From Polaribacter pacificus (GTDB lineage: Bacteria > Bacteroidota > Bacteroidia > Flavobacteriales > Flavobacteriaceae): a DNA stretch of 64,000 nucleotides. Position 1 is the stretch's first letter; the number at the start of each line of letters is the position of its first letter. This document shows, piece after piece, positions 8,850 through 18,688 of the stretch. A program made the translations under genes and the position numbers. The notes beneath the pieces were generated by a model that had not been told where the DNA came from, did no database searches, and worked only from the letters and a program-made list of their open reading frames with translations. The stretch is from the NCBI RefSeq assembly GCF_038024035.1, contig NZ_CP150664.1, positions 2,108,001 to 2,172,000 on the forward strand, written 5' to 3'.

Positions 8850-10226
8850 TTATATTTTTAATTCGTTGAATAATTCAACTAATTTTTCATCAGAAGGTCT
8901 AGGAGCATTTGCTGTTACAATATTTCCTTGAGGGTCTAACAAAATAAACTTAGGAATTCCTTTGATTAAATACCCTTCAACAAAGGCAGAGTTCCAATTG
9001 TTATCTGCAAAAACTTGTACGCCTCCTAGTTCTTTTTCTTTAATCATGTCTTTCCATTTTCCATGATCTTTAACGTCATCAATAGAAACACTTAAAAATT
9101 GAATGTTTTTACCGTGATATTGTTTTTCTACTTTCTTTAAAGAAGGAATCTCAGCCAAACAAGGTCCACACCATGTAGCCCATACATCTATATAAACATA
9201 TTTACCTTTTAAATCATCTAAAGAAGTAGTTCCTCCTGCGTAGTTTTCATAATCTACAAATTTAGGAGATGGACTCCCTTTAACTAGTTCTTTTAAGACA
9301 TCATACATTTCTGTAATCTGTTCATTGTTTTTAGTATCTGTAGATACAGCCATAAAGCCTTTGTAATATTCTTCAACTCTATCAGAATACGTCATATTAA
9401 AACTTACAGCATCATAGGCTAGCGTATTTCTAATTGCATCAGCTTTAATGTCTTTTATAACATCTAACATTACAATACTAGTTTCAGTGTCTTCATTTCC
9501 GTCAGCGATTTCTTTAGCCTTGTTGTTGTAGTACGCATTTACTAAACCTTTATAAGCGGTAGAAAAATTAAAATCTGCTTCATTGTTATAATCTAGAGCA
9601 TCCAATTCTTTTAAGAAATCATCACTTGGTTTAAAACCTTCTTTTTTAGCATAATAAGCATGGTACACTCCGTACATGTTTAATTTTTCTAAATAAGAAT
9701 AATGCAAGTTTCTTTTTTCTAAAGCCTTATATTCATCAGAAATGCCATCAGAACTCATTAATAAGTCTTCTTGTGCATTTTTTATAGCCATCATTGTAGC
9801 TTTATAGTCAGCTTCTTCTTTGGTGTAAACCTCAGTTCCGGCACCCATTAATTCAGCTCCTTTTGCTGATTTAGCAACCAGATAATTGCTAATAGCTGAA
9901 CCTTCACCTGTAATCTTAAGAGAATTTTTTAAATCGTTAGCATCGTAGTTAACAGAAATGTTATTCCCAGTATTAAGATTTAATGGAGTTACGTTTCTTT
10001 CTTGTACTAGCATAAAGTCACCCGCTTTAATTTTTAACGTATCGTTAAAGCTTCCGTCTTCTGCTAAAGTAATTACTTGTTTAAAACTTCTGTCTGTAGT
10101 CCCATAAAGAGTTACCTCATTGGTTGTAGCATTTGTAATTTGTCCAGAGATTAGTGCATAATCTACAGGTTCATTCTTACATGATACTATCGCGATAGCA
10201 GCGATAAATAACCATAATTTTTTCAT
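8850..10226 (-). CDS. TlpA-like thioredoxin lipoprotein with DUF4369 N-terminal domain
   Basis: 458 residues. The start MKKLWLFIAAIAIVSCKNE is a lipoprotein signal with the lipidated cysteine at residue 16. A DUF4369-like beta domain (about 25-120) and a helical middle are followed by a C-terminal thioredoxin domain with WATWCGPCLAEIP and the cis-Pro segment GIPKFILLD. Such proteins are typical of Bacteroidota and act as periplasmic or outer-membrane-anchored disulfide reductases. The CGPC site suggests a reducing role. The gene is next to dsbD on the same strand, which could keep it reduced, although a terminator lies between the two genes. Confidence 0.88.
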   Translation of the reverse strand: MKKLWLFIAAIAIVSCKNEPVDYALISGQITNATTNEVTLYGTTDRSFKQVITLAEDGSFNDTLKIKAGDFMLVQERNVTPLNLNTGNNISVNYDANDLKNSLKITGEGSAISNYLVAKSAKGAELMGAGTEVYTKEEADYKATMMAIKNAQEDLLMSSDGISDEYKALEKRNLHYSYLEKLNMYGVYHAYYAKKEGFKPSDDFLKELDALDYNNEADFNFSTAYKGLVNAYYNNKAKEIADGNEDTETSIVMLDVIKDIKADAIRNTLAYDAVSFNMTYSDRVEEYYKGFMAVSTDTKNNEQITEMYDVLKELVKGSPSPKFVDYENYAGGTTSLDDLKGKYVYIDVWATWCGPCLAEIPSLKKVEKQYHGKNIQFLSVSIDDVKDHGKWKDMIKEKELGGVQVFADNNWNSAFVEGYLIKGIPKFILLDPQGNIVTANAPRPSDEKLVELFNELKI

Positions 10227-10332
10227 AATATTGTTGTTGTTTGAATTATTTAGGCTCTAAATGTACAAAAAACCATTAGAAATGATATTTTTTTATATAA
10301 ATAAATAGGTGTAAGATAATTTTTTAATAAAA

Positions 10333-11643
10333 TTATTGCGAAATTAAGAGCGTTTTAGCCGTTTTATTATTGACCATAAATCTGCGATCCTGTCTTTTAC
10401 CCACAACCCAAACGATTTCATTTTCTGAACACAATAACCAGGTATTTTCTTTGTCAATTAATGAGTATTTTTCATCTTTAAAATAGTTGCTAAGTTTTTT
10501 TTTGCCTTTCATTCCAGAGGGGTAAAAAACATCTCCATTTTTCCATTTTCTCAGACACAATGGGTATTTTATGAGTTTTTGATCTACATAAATTTGTGTT
10601 TTCTCTTTTGAACCCGTTTCTGAAACTTCTGTAAAACTTAATGAAATGGGCTGTTCAATTTTGGCAGTATCTTTCTCAATAAAAAAAGTTTCTTCAATAG
10701 AGTTGCTGGTTTTTTTTTCTGATAAAAGTAAAAAACCTCTGTCTTTAAGCAATTGATGAGTTTTTGAAAAGACCATTTTTCCAGTTTGTGCCTCTAGTAA
10801 ATGATAGACATCTTCCCAGGCTGTAAAATGATAGTCTTTTAAAAGCTGATACAAAATAGTTTTAGGGTTTTTGCTTTTTTGAAGTTTTTCTATGTCTATT
10901 TTGATCAGTCCATTTGGCTCTTCTGTCCAAGTTTGTTGTTTTATTGATTGGATGGTTTCATCAATAAAATCTTGGCTTTGTTTTAAAAAGGTTGTAGTCT
11001 TCTGAAAGGAATCTAATAAGCTAGGGTTTAGTTCTTTTAAAACGGGAACAATTTGATGCCTGATTTTATTGCGAAGGTATTTTGTAGATGCATTGCTTTG
11101 ATCTTCTCTCCAATTTAATTTTGTTGAGATTGCAAACTGTTCTATTTCTGCTCTAGAAAATGGGAGTAAAGGTCTTGCGATATGATCATTTACAGTAGGG
11201 ATTCCAAGAAGTCCCTCCAGGCCAGTTCCTCTGCTTAAATTAATAAGAAAAGTCTCTAAATTATCATCTAAATGATGTCCCGTTAAAACATAGTCATACT
11301 GATGGTTTTGCAACAGCTCTTGAAACCATTCATACCGCAATTCTCTGGCAGTAACCTGAATAGAACTGCTGTTCTTTTTTGCAATCTTAGCTGTGTCAAA
11401 TGATTTAAGATGAGTCTGAATTTTTAATGCACTTCCTAGCTCTAAAACAAAGGTTTCATCCAAATCACTTTCTATACCTCGTAAATTAAAATTGCAATGT
11501 GCAATGGAAATGGTGTAATCTAGTTGATGTAAAACTTGGGTTAAAACAACACTGTCCACTCCTCCTGAAACAGCGATAAGCAATGAAGCCTTCTTTAAAA
11601 ATGGAAGCTCTTGAGAAATATGTGTCTCTACTTTTTTAAGCAT
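10333..11643 (-). CDS. tilS: tRNA(Ile)-lysidine synthase
   Basis: 436 residues. The PP-loop ATP-binding motif SGGVDSV starts at about residue 25, followed by the family segments HCNFNLRG and LTGHHLDDNLET. A substrate-binding middle region and a TilS C-terminal domain complete a full-length enzyme. TilS attaches lysine to C34 of the CAU anticodon tRNA so that it reads AUA as isoleucine, and is normally essential. Its ATG lies inside the end of the upstream lipase gene (8-base overlap), so translation is probably coupled. It is the last gene of the pabB-tilS run. Confidence 0.93.
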   Translation of the reverse strand: MLKKVETHISQELPFLKKASLLIAVSGGVDSVVLTQVLHQLDYTISIAHCNFNLRGIESDLDETFVLELGSALKIQTHLKSFDTAKIAKKNSSSIQVTARELRYEWFQELLQNHQYDYVLTGHHLDDNLETFLINLSRGTGLEGLLGIPTVNDHIARPLLPFSRAEIEQFAISTKLNWREDQSNASTKYLRNKIRHQIVPVLKELNPSLLDSFQKTTTFLKQSQDFIDETIQSIKQQTWTEEPNGLIKIDIEKLQKSKNPKTILYQLLKDYHFTAWEDVYHLLEAQTGKMVFSKTHQLLKDRGFLLLSEKKTSNSIEETFFIEKDTAKIEQPISLSFTEVSETGSKEKTQIYVDQKLIKYPLCLRKWKNGDVFYPSGMKGKKKLSNYFKDEKYSLIDKENTWLLCSENEIVWVVGKRQDRRFMVNNKTAKTLLISQ

Positions 11644-12475
11644 TTTTAAGGGTTAACATGTTATCTATCCAGTGAGTAATATCTTTTAATAGTGTTTCTT
11701 TACACAAATCATTATGTAGTTCATGAGCTCCATTTGGGTAGCTTTTAAAAGTTGCTAGTTTGGTTTTACTAGCAAATTCTTCAGAGCCATGATAATCAAT
11801 TATATGATCTCCGGTTCCATGAACAATTAAAGTAGGCGTTTTTAAATTAGGCGCATTTTCAATTGCCCAAGCTCCTGTATCAATGAAAGTTAATGAGTAA
11901 TTTGGGCTAATCCGATCGTGAACCAAAGGATCATTGATGTATTTCTGAACTTCTATTGGGTCTCTAGAGATATCTTTAGGGTCTAGCTCATTATTTAGCG
12001 TTAAAGAAGGAGCAATTTTTTGCAGGTATTTTCCTAAAGTTAATTTCCATTTTGGTGGTTGAAAAGCCAATCTTAAGAAAGGACTAGAAGCAATAATTCC
12101 AGTTAGATTGTTGTCTTTTCTTAGCGCATAATTAAGAACTACATTTCCTCCCATAGAGTGGCCGTACAAAAACAAAGGCAAGTCAGAAAACACAGTCTTA
12201 GCTTTATCTATTACCTGGTCAAGACTCTCTAAGACAGCCTCAAAACTAGGGCAGTGGCCACGTTTTCCAGAAGTTTTTCCATGTCCAAATTGATCAAATG
12301 CAACGACCGAAAACCCATTTTGGATTAGACTTGGAACGACAAATTCTGCATACCTACTAGAGTGTTCTCCCATTCCATGAACCAAAATTACCACAGCCTT
12401 GGTATTTGTTGATTGCCAATATTGGCCATAAAACAACTCCTTGTAAAGTGTAAAGTTAAATTCGTGATGCTTCAT
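11636..12475 (-). CDS. Alpha/beta hydrolase, monoacylglycerol lipase-like
   Basis: 279 residues with no signal peptide. The family features are HGMGEHSSRY (oxyanion region), the nucleophile elbow GHSMGG with Ser107, an acid in HGTGDHIID and the catalytic His in NGAHELHND. The protein is a Hydrolase_4/S33-type lysophospholipase or monoglyceride lipase. The true substrate is not determined by sequence; lysophospholipids or monoacylglycerols are likely. It overlaps tilS by 8 bases and follows the serine hydrolase gene by 25 bases, in the same operon. Confidence 0.85.
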   Translation of the reverse strand: MKHHEFNFTLYKELFYGQYWQSTNTKAVVILVHGMGEHSSRYAEFVVPSLIQNGFSVVAFDQFGHGKTSGKRGHCPSFEAVLESLDQVIDKAKTVFSDLPLFLYGHSMGGNVVLNYALRKDNNLTGIIASSPFLRLAFQPPKWKLTLGKYLQKIAPSLTLNNELDPKDISRDPIEVQKYINDPLVHDRISPNYSLTFIDTGAWAIENAPNLKTPTLIVHGTGDHIIDYHGSEEFASKTKLATFKSYPNGAHELHNDLCKETLLKDITHWIDNMLTLKNA

Positions 12476-12500
12476 AAAATCAATTGTTTGTTTTGTAAAG

Positions 12501-13808
12501 CTACTTGTTTATTTTCATTTCTTTAATTGCTTGATAAAAAACCTGCTGTACTTTAGGCCTAATATTTAGCTCATAAATGTTTCGATGTGTTCTAGACGGG
12601 TAAACTCTGTTTGATAAAAAGATAAATACGAGATCATTTTTTGGGTCTGCCCAAACAAAGGTACCTGTAAATCCACCATGACCAAAGCTTTCTTGACTTA
12701 CTTCTGGAGCAGGATAAGACTGAGTAATATCTAAAGTATCATTTCCTAACAAAGGTTTGTCAAAACCTAAGCCTCTTCGATTGTCGTTTTCTGGATACTG
12801 TACTTTGGTAAATTCTTTCAGTGTGCGTTTTGAAATGTATTGTTTGTAATTGTAATAGCCATAGTTAGCATACATCTGCATAATTTTTGCCAAGTCCATA
12901 GCAGAACCAAACAAACCTGCATTGCCAGAGATGCCGCCCATTAACGCTGCATTTTCATCGTGAACCCAATTTTGAGTAAGCTCTTTTCTAAATACTGAAT
13001 CATACTCTGTGGGTACAATTGCATTTGATAGGCTTCTATGCTCAGGCAAATAACCCAAAGAACTTGCACCTAAAGGGGTGTAAAATTGCTCTTGAAGATA
13101 TAAAGCATAATCAACATTTGTGATGTCAGAAATTAGTTTGGGAAACAACAAAAAAGCCAGTCCAGAATAGGTGTATTTTTTTTCTTCTGAAACCTTTGAT
13201 CGCGTAATCTGTCGGTACATTTTGTTTTTAAAACGATCTTTGACAAATAGTTGTTTATAAGCCTGACTTGTAAATCGGTTTTTGTCTTTTTTTTGTATAA
13301 AACGGGGTTTAACAGTCTTGTCTTTTTTTAGCACTTCGTTTAAAAAAACAATATAAGGTTCAAGACCAGCTTGATGTGCTAAAATTTCACGAAGACTAAG
13401 GTTTTTTTTATCACTTCGACCTTTCCAAGGCTTCCAATACTTGCTAAAAGGAAGGTCTAAATCAATTTTTCCTTCATCATACAATTTCATAATTGCGGGC
13501 AAAGGCCCTAGGATTTTTGTTACTGAGGCAAGGTCATAGACATCGTTAAGACTTACTTTTACAAGGCTGTCGTATGAGTGAAACCCATAGGCTTTGTGAA
13601 AAATAATTTTATGATTTTTAGCCACCAAAACCTGAGCTCCAGGAAAGGCTTGTTTTACAATTGCATCATTTAGGATTGAATCTACTTTTGTGTGTATGTA
13701 CAGAGAGTCCATCCCAACTTCTGAAGGATTTCCATGGTGTAATTTCTGAGCACTTAGGGAGCTGCACAAAAGACAGAATAACCAAAAAAGTGCTTTTACA
13801 GTATGCAT
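12501..13808 (-). CDS. Secreted serine hydrolase, beta-lactamase/penicillin-binding fold
   Basis: 435 residues with a signal peptide ending near SLSAQ (residue 20). The SxxK motif is S95-V-T-K98, the tyrosine motif is within YTYSGLAFLL, and the third motif region reads HGGFTGTFVW. These define the serine beta-lactamase/EstB/PBP4-like superfamily (Beta-lactamase, PF00144). The product acts in the periplasm, perhaps on peptidoglycan peptides or esters; a resistance role is not implied. The gene joins the preceding 82-codon gene by a TAATG overlap, so they are translationally coupled. Confidence 0.85.
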   Translation of the reverse strand: MHTVKALFWLFCLLCSSLSAQKLHHGNPSEVGMDSLYIHTKVDSILNDAIVKQAFPGAQVLVAKNHKIIFHKAYGFHSYDSLVKVSLNDVYDLASVTKILGPLPAIMKLYDEGKIDLDLPFSKYWKPWKGRSDKKNLSLREILAHQAGLEPYIVFLNEVLKKDKTVKPRFIQKKDKNRFTSQAYKQLFVKDRFKNKMYRQITRSKVSEEKKYTYSGLAFLLFPKLISDITNVDYALYLQEQFYTPLGASSLGYLPEHRSLSNAIVPTEYDSVFRKELTQNWVHDENAALMGGISGNAGLFGSAMDLAKIMQMYANYGYYNYKQYISKRTLKEFTKVQYPENDNRRGLGFDKPLLGNDTLDITQSYPAPEVSQESFGHGGFTGTFVWADPKNDLVFIFLSNRVYPSRTHRNIYELNIRPKVQQVFYQAIKEMKINK

Positions 13809-14056
13809 TAGTGTGCGTTTTTCTTATTTTTTAATAACCAAACTTGGATAGTCTTTTTTAAAGATTGCTCTGGTTTTGGCAAAGGAATGGTCCTGCCAAA
13901 TTGTTTGCTCCTGTTAAATTTAGAGTAATTAATTTTATGTTGTTTCCAATCTTCTGGGTATGACTTTATAAAAGTATGAAATAATTCCTGCACCTGGTAG
14001 GGCTTTTCAAGACGTTCACAAAGAAGTTCTAATTTGTTTTCTAGTTCTGGGATCAT
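13808..14056 (-). CDS. Small protein of unknown function, 82 aa, coupled to pabB
   Basis: 82 residues, predicted soluble and basic, with no signal peptide and a single cysteine. It begins with a leucine- and glutamate-rich helix (ENKLELLCERLEK) and ends with a lysine-rich tail. Both ends overlap neighbours by one base: its ATG shares a base with the pabB stop and its stop shares a base with the serine hydrolase ATG. Such tight packing makes it a real gene. I do not recognise a domain and cannot name a function. Confidence 0.7.
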   Translation of the reverse strand: MIPELENKLELLCERLEKPYQVQELFHTFIKSYPEDWKQHKINYSKFNRSKQFGRTIPLPKPEQSLKKTIQVWLLKNKKNAH

Positions 14057-15366
14057 TATTGTACTGCGTTTTTAAGAACATATTTCATTGCTTTGGCTTT
14101 TAGTAAGCATTCTTCATATTCTTTTTCTGGAGTGGATTTTGCCGTAATTGCTCCTCCGACAGAAAAAGAAAGGTATTTGTTTTCACGATTGTATAAAATG
14201 CTTCTAATAATCACATTAAAATCAAAATCGCCTTCAGGAGTAAAGTATCCGACGGCTCCAGAATACACCCCTCGTTTGGTTTCTTCTAGTGTTTCAATAA
14301 TTTTCATGGCAGAAACTTTTGGTGCGCCTGTCATGCTTCCCATCGGAAACGTATCTTTAAGTAACTGAACAGGGTTTAGGGTTTCAGGAACTTCAGAGCT
14401 GATGGTTGAGATGAGTTGATGAACCTGCTTAAAACTATACACTTTACACAACTCGGTCACTTTTACACTGCCTTTTATAGCTGTTTTAGAGAGGTCATTT
14501 CTAACCAAATCAACAATCATGATATTTTCTGAGCGCTCTTTTTCATCTCTAGCCAAATCTAAAGCAATTTGATCATCATCTATTTTGCTTCTCAATCTTT
14601 TAGCTGTCCCCTTAATGGGTTGCGAAATTACTGTAGTACCATCTTTTTTTAAATAGCGTTCTGGAGAAGCTGATAAGATAAACTGCTCATCCATTTTAAA
14701 AAATGTGGCAAAAGGAGGCTCTGAGATAGCATTTAAATGTTGGTAGACTTCCAATGGGTCTATCTGTGCATTTTCTGAGTAAAACTCTTGACAAAAATTA
14801 GCCTCATAGATATCTCCTCGATGGATGTGCTGTAAAATAGTATTCACTTTTTGATAATAATCATCTTTGTGAATTCTCAATTTTATAGGGTTGGTTTTAC
14901 TGCTTTTTGAACTTGCTTTTTTGGCAATTTTAAAATTTTTGATCGATTCAAAATCTTGTTCAATCTCATCCTCGATAAATTTAAGGTACTTAAATGTCAC
15001 CAAATTGTCTTTGATAAAAACAATGCGTTGAGGTTGGTAAAAAAACAAATCAGCAAAATCCAAACCATCATAATTGTTTGATTCTAGAGTTTCCACATCA
15101 TTTTTTAAATCATAGCTGAGGTAGCCAAACAAATAATCTCTTGTGAGACTTTGAAACTCATTTAGCTTTTCAAAAGCAGCACTAAAATCAGTTTTAATTG
15201 AAGTAAATTCTTCTGCAGCTAAAACGGTATCAAAAGATGAATGCTGCTGTGTATACTGATTAGAGTCTAACCAAGAAATGGTTTCAAATTGTTGAGCCCA
15301 CTCCAAAAGCTGTTGCTTAAAGACTTTACTGTTTTTTAGTTTAAAGTGTTTCTCTGTTCTTTGCAT
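14056..15366 (-). CDS. pabB: Aminodeoxychorismate synthase component I (PabB-like)
   Basis: 436 residues from the ATG at 15366; a start six codons earlier is possible but adds nothing family-like. The chorismate-binding domain fills the C-terminal two thirds, with SPERYLKKDG, PIKGTAKR, the DEKERSENIMIVDL segment and GSMTGAPKVSAMKIIE. The N-terminal part is short and divergent, as in stand-alone PabB rather than TrpE. PabB converts chorismate with ammonia or glutamine to aminodeoxychorismate for folate synthesis. No PabA or PabC partner gene is in the window. It heads the run pabB-82 aa-serine hydrolase-lipase-tilS and is divergent from the symporter gene. Confidence 0.85.
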   Translation of the reverse strand: MQRTEKHFKLKNSKVFKQQLLEWAQQFETISWLDSNQYTQQHSSFDTVLAAEEFTSIKTDFSAAFEKLNEFQSLTRDYLFGYLSYDLKNDVETLESNNYDGLDFADLFFYQPQRIVFIKDNLVTFKYLKFIEDEIEQDFESIKNFKIAKKASSKSSKTNPIKLRIHKDDYYQKVNTILQHIHRGDIYEANFCQEFYSENAQIDPLEVYQHLNAISEPPFATFFKMDEQFILSASPERYLKKDGTTVISQPIKGTAKRLRSKIDDDQIALDLARDEKERSENIMIVDLVRNDLSKTAIKGSVKVTELCKVYSFKQVHQLISTISSEVPETLNPVQLLKDTFPMGSMTGAPKVSAMKIIETLEETKRGVYSGAVGYFTPEGDFDFNVIIRSILYNRENKYLSFSVGGAITAKSTPEKEYEECLLKAKAMKYVLKNAVQ

Positions 15367-15559
15367 TGAACTGCAAAAATACAAATCTTAATTGAGGGTT
15401 TTGGCTCTTTTTTTAAAGACTTATTGCTAGACAAAGTCGCTAGATTTTGTAAATATTTTTAAAAGCAGTGGTGGTTTCTCAATTTTTAATTAGTTTTAGA
15501 CCTTTGATAATTTTCAAAAACAAACAAACCTCCTTTACACTTAAAAGATATAGAACATT

Positions 15560-17380
15560 ATGGTTAGCTTAAGTTCACTTGATTATATACTAATTATATC
15601 GTTTTTTGCGATTACTTTATTTATAGGAATCTATGTCTCGAGGAAATCGGGCAAGAACTCTTCTGAGTTTTTCTTATCAGGAAGAAATATGCCTTGGTGG
15701 TTGTTGGGTTTATCAATGGTGGCAACAACCTTTTCTACCGATACTCCAAATTTAGTTACAGATATCGTTCGTAATAATGGTGTTTCAGGAAACTGGGTTT
15801 GGTGGGCCTTTTTAATTACGGGTTTACTAACTGTTTTTGTCTATGCAAAGTTGTGGAGAAAGTCTGCAGTAAATACAGATATAGAATATTACGAATTGCG
15901 TTACGGTGGAAAGCCAGCAAAGTTTTTAAGAAAGTTTAGAGCGATTTATTTAGGCGTTGTCTTTAATATTTTAGCAATGTCTGCTGTTACTTTGGCAGCG
16001 ATAAAAATCGGGCAAATTATGTTGGGCTTAGAGCCGTGGGAAACAGTAATTTATGCAGGAGTAATTACCGTAATTTTTAGTGCTGTTGGAGGGTTTAAAG
16101 GCGTAGTTTATACAGATTTTTTATTGTTTTTTGTGGCAATGGCTGGAGCTATCGGAGCTGCGTATTATTTGGTTAATATTCCAGAAGTTGGAGGCTTAGA
16201 GGCGTTGTTTGCAAATGAAAATGTGGCTGATAAATTATCGCTTTTGCCAGATTTTAATGATAAATCGGCATTGATAACCTTATTGATAATTCCATTGGCG
16301 GTTCAGTGGTGGAGTGCTTGGTACCCTGGAGCAGAGCCTGGAGGAGGAGGTTATATTGCCCAAAGAATGTTGGCTGCAAAAGATGAAAATCATGCAATTG
16401 GTGCCACCTTCTTTTTTAACATTATGCATTATGCTTTACGTCCTTGGCCGTGGATAATTGTTGCTTTGGCTTCTTTGGTTTTGTATCCAGATTTGGCAAG
16501 CATTCAAGAAGCTTTTCCAAATGTATCACCAGATAAATTAGGTCATGATCTGGCCTATTCTGCCATGTTAACAAAGCTTCCTAGTGGATTGTTAGGATTG
16601 GTATTAGCCTCTTTAGTTGCTGCTTATATGAGTACAATTTCTACCCATTTAAATTGGGGCTCTTCTTATATCGTAAATGATTTTTACAAACAGCAAATTA
16701 ACCCAGGAGCTTCAGAAAAAAAGTTAGTGGCAGTTGGAAGATTATCAACGGTTGTTTTAATGATTTGTAGTGCCTTGTTAGCCTTGGTTTTACAAAATGC
16801 CTTACAATTGTTCGATGTTATTTTAATGTTTGGAGCCGGAACAGGATTGATTTTTATCTTGCGTTGGTTCTGGTGGAGAATTAATGCATGGAGTGAGATT
16901 GCTGCTATGTTTTCATCAGGAATTATTTCTATCATTATCAATTTTACTTCAGTTGGAGTATTTTTATTTGGCACAAAGACAGCTGCTGGTGTTTTACCAG
17001 ATTGGTCAAGATTCCCAATAGTTGTTTTAATTACGACGATTATTTGGTTGCTAGTTACATTTTTAACCCAACCAGAGCGTACAGATGTATTGCGTAATTT
17101 TTATCAAAAAATTCAACCAGGAGGCCCAGGATGGGCAAAAGTAATTGACGATGCAAAATTAGAGAATATTGATATCGTAAATGATAAAGAAGGCTGGAGT
17201 GTTCCTTCAGGAATTCTAGCAATGTTGTTGGGCTGTGTGTTTATTTACAGCTGTTTGTTTGCCACCGGATATTGGATCTATGGAGAAACCACCTTGGCAA
17301 TCAGTATTACAATTACCGCCATTGTTAGTGGATATTTATTAAAAAGAGTTTGGGTTAAAATTAGAGCAAAAGTTTTATAA
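15560..17380 (+). CDS. Sodium:solute symporter family (SSS) transporter
   Basis: 606 residues with about 13-15 predicted membrane helices. The SSS signature region is visible at the N-terminus (DYILIISFFAITLFIGIYVS, then the FFLSGRNMPWWLLGLSMVAT motif) and in SAWYPGAEPGGGGYIAQRML. The family couples sodium import to uptake of sugars, amino acids or other small solutes; this one carries the FLSGR variant seen in sugar/unknown-substrate branches. No catabolic genes flank it, so the solute is unknown. It is a single-gene unit that runs nearly into the convergent outer-membrane gene (10 bases apart). Confidence 0.85.
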   Translation: MVSLSSLDYILIISFFAITLFIGIYVSRKSGKNSSEFFLSGRNMPWWLLGLSMVATTFSTDTPNLVTDIVRNNGVSGNWVWWAFLITGLLTVFVYAKLWRKSAVNTDIEYYELRYGGKPAKFLRKFRAIYLGVVFNILAMSAVTLAAIKIGQIMLGLEPWETVIYAGVITVIFSAVGGFKGVVYTDFLLFFVAMAGAIGAAYYLVNIPEVGGLEALFANENVADKLSLLPDFNDKSALITLLIIPLAVQWWSAWYPGAEPGGGGYIAQRMLAAKDENHAIGATFFFNIMHYALRPWPWIIVALASLVLYPDLASIQEAFPNVSPDKLGHDLAYSAMLTKLPSGLLGLVLASLVAAYMSTISTHLNWGSSYIVNDFYKQQINPGASEKKLVAVGRLSTVVLMICSALLALVLQNALQLFDVILMFGAGTGLIFILRWFWWRINAWSEIAAMFSSGIISIIINFTSVGVFLFGTKTAAGVLPDWSRFPIVVLITTIIWLLVTFLTQPERTDVLRNFYQKIQPGGPGWAKVIDDAKLENIDIVNDKEGWSVPSGILAMLLGCVFIYSCLFATGYWIYGETTLAISITITAIVSGYLLKRVWVKIRAKVL

Positions 17381-17390
17381 GCTTTTAATC

Positions 17391-18605
17391 TTATTTAGAA
17401 ATCGGGATTTGAATGCTAATCCCGGTTTGTGCATCGGGAGCATTATTGACCAATAAATCTTCTTTTAAATACAAGATGATTTTATAATTTGGTCTTCCGT
17501 AAGAATACAAAAATGTCCAAGCAGACAGTCCTTCGTATAAGGTTGTAAATCCGTGTTGCCAACCCGCTTTTATTTCTTGCCACTTCCCTTTTAAATGATA
17601 ATAGCTAACTTCGTCATGTTTGTTATACCTTGTTTGAAATTGGTAATGAATCCCAAAGGAATGATAGTTCTTTTTTTTTGTGTACTTGGTAAATTCTATT
17701 TCACTTTCTAGGCTTCCTAAAAAGCGATTATTTCCTAAATCAACCACCTCTTTAAAGTTGATGAGATTTTTTCTTAGTAGACTTCCACCTGCTGCGATAT
17801 TGAATTCGTTTTTGTTTTTTAGCTGAATCTTTTTAATCAGGTTTGCAGAAAACCCAACATCTACCGATGAATTAAATTTGGAGGTATTGATTCCGATATG
17901 TGTTCCGAAATTGACATACAACTGTTGCTTTTTATTTATTAGAAATTGAGGGTAATAATGATGATTGAATTCAATTCCGCCTAAAAAGAAATCATTGTTT
18001 TCTAACTCTAAAACATTTCCATAACGATCCGTATATTTAAAATTCACTTCATTTAGACCGTAATATCTTCTTCCATAAGGATCTTCTCCACCAGCTATAT
18101 TGCTGTGAAACCACTCGATGCTTTCATCACTGGTAATCAAAGAAAAAGGATCATTTCCTTTAGTAATTAAATAGGAGCGTAGCGCAATACCAAGTTCGTG
18201 TTTTTTGCCAATAGGAAAGGCTATCTGCAATCGAAATCCTCTTATAACAGCATCGATATTAATATTAGCATATTCTGCGGGTGTTGTTGCTTGGTCAGTA
18301 AAGGCAAACTGTCTGTTATACCAAATTTGTTTGCTAAAGCTTTCTCTAATGCTTGGATCTTTTGGTAAATACATTTCTACAAATGGATGAAATGTATTTC
18401 CACTTTCTGAGCTAAAAGTAAAAGTAGTTTTTGTTGGAGCTTTTAATTTAAAATTTTGATTGATTCTTGCGCTAAAAATCCCAAAATGATGTGTGGTTAA
18501 CAAACTCGGGTTCTCAATTCCATTTTTAAAATACAAGCTGTCTTTTTCTTGTGAAAAAGAAAGGAGTGAGGTAAGAAAAAATACAAACAAAAACAGTTTT
18601 TGCAT
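17391..18605 (-). CDS. Predicted outer-membrane beta-barrel protein, unknown function
   Basis: 404 residues. A signal peptide (MQKLFLFVFFLTSLLSFSQ) precedes a domain with alternating aromatic and polar residues, many Asn, Phe and Tyr, and a final strand ending ISIQIPISK, as expected of a barrel. Segments such as GIALRSYLITKGNDPF and LYVNFGTHIGINTS are typical of Bacteroidota DUF5723-like porin-like proteins, though I cannot confirm the family by eye. It probably resides in the outer membrane. The lpdA gene upstream on the same strand is separated by a terminator, so it is likely transcribed alone. Confidence 0.65.
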   Translation of the reverse strand: MQKLFLFVFFLTSLLSFSQEKDSLYFKNGIENPSLLTTHHFGIFSARINQNFKLKAPTKTTFTFSSESGNTFHPFVEMYLPKDPSIRESFSKQIWYNRQFAFTDQATTPAEYANINIDAVIRGFRLQIAFPIGKKHELGIALRSYLITKGNDPFSLITSDESIEWFHSNIAGGEDPYGRRYYGLNEVNFKYTDRYGNVLELENNDFFLGGIEFNHHYYPQFLINKKQQLYVNFGTHIGINTSKFNSSVDVGFSANLIKKIQLKNKNEFNIAAGGSLLRKNLINFKEVVDLGNNRFLGSLESEIEFTKYTKKKNYHSFGIHYQFQTRYNKHDEVSYYHLKGKWQEIKAGWQHGFTTLYEGLSAWTFLYSYGRPNYKIILYLKEDLLVNNAPDAQTGISIQIPISK

Positions 18606-18628
18606 TTGATAAAAATACGCTAAAGTTT

Positions 18629-18668
18629 TAAAAATAAAAAAGCAACTCAGTTGAGTTGCTTTTTTTAA
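18629..18668. terminator. Terminator downstream of lpdA
   Basis: A 9-bp near-perfect palindrome (18641-18660) flanked by an A run at 18629-18640 and a T run at 18661-18666. On the minus strand it ends the lpdA transcript; it would also work in the other direction. Confidence 0.8.
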
Positions 18669-18688
18669 TAATTAGATAAATTTATTTT

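Noticed and set aside
13808..15366. TrpE identity for the chorismate-binding enzyme
   Set aside because: The N-terminal part is PabB-like and no trp genes are near; the PabB call is more likely, though not certain by eye.
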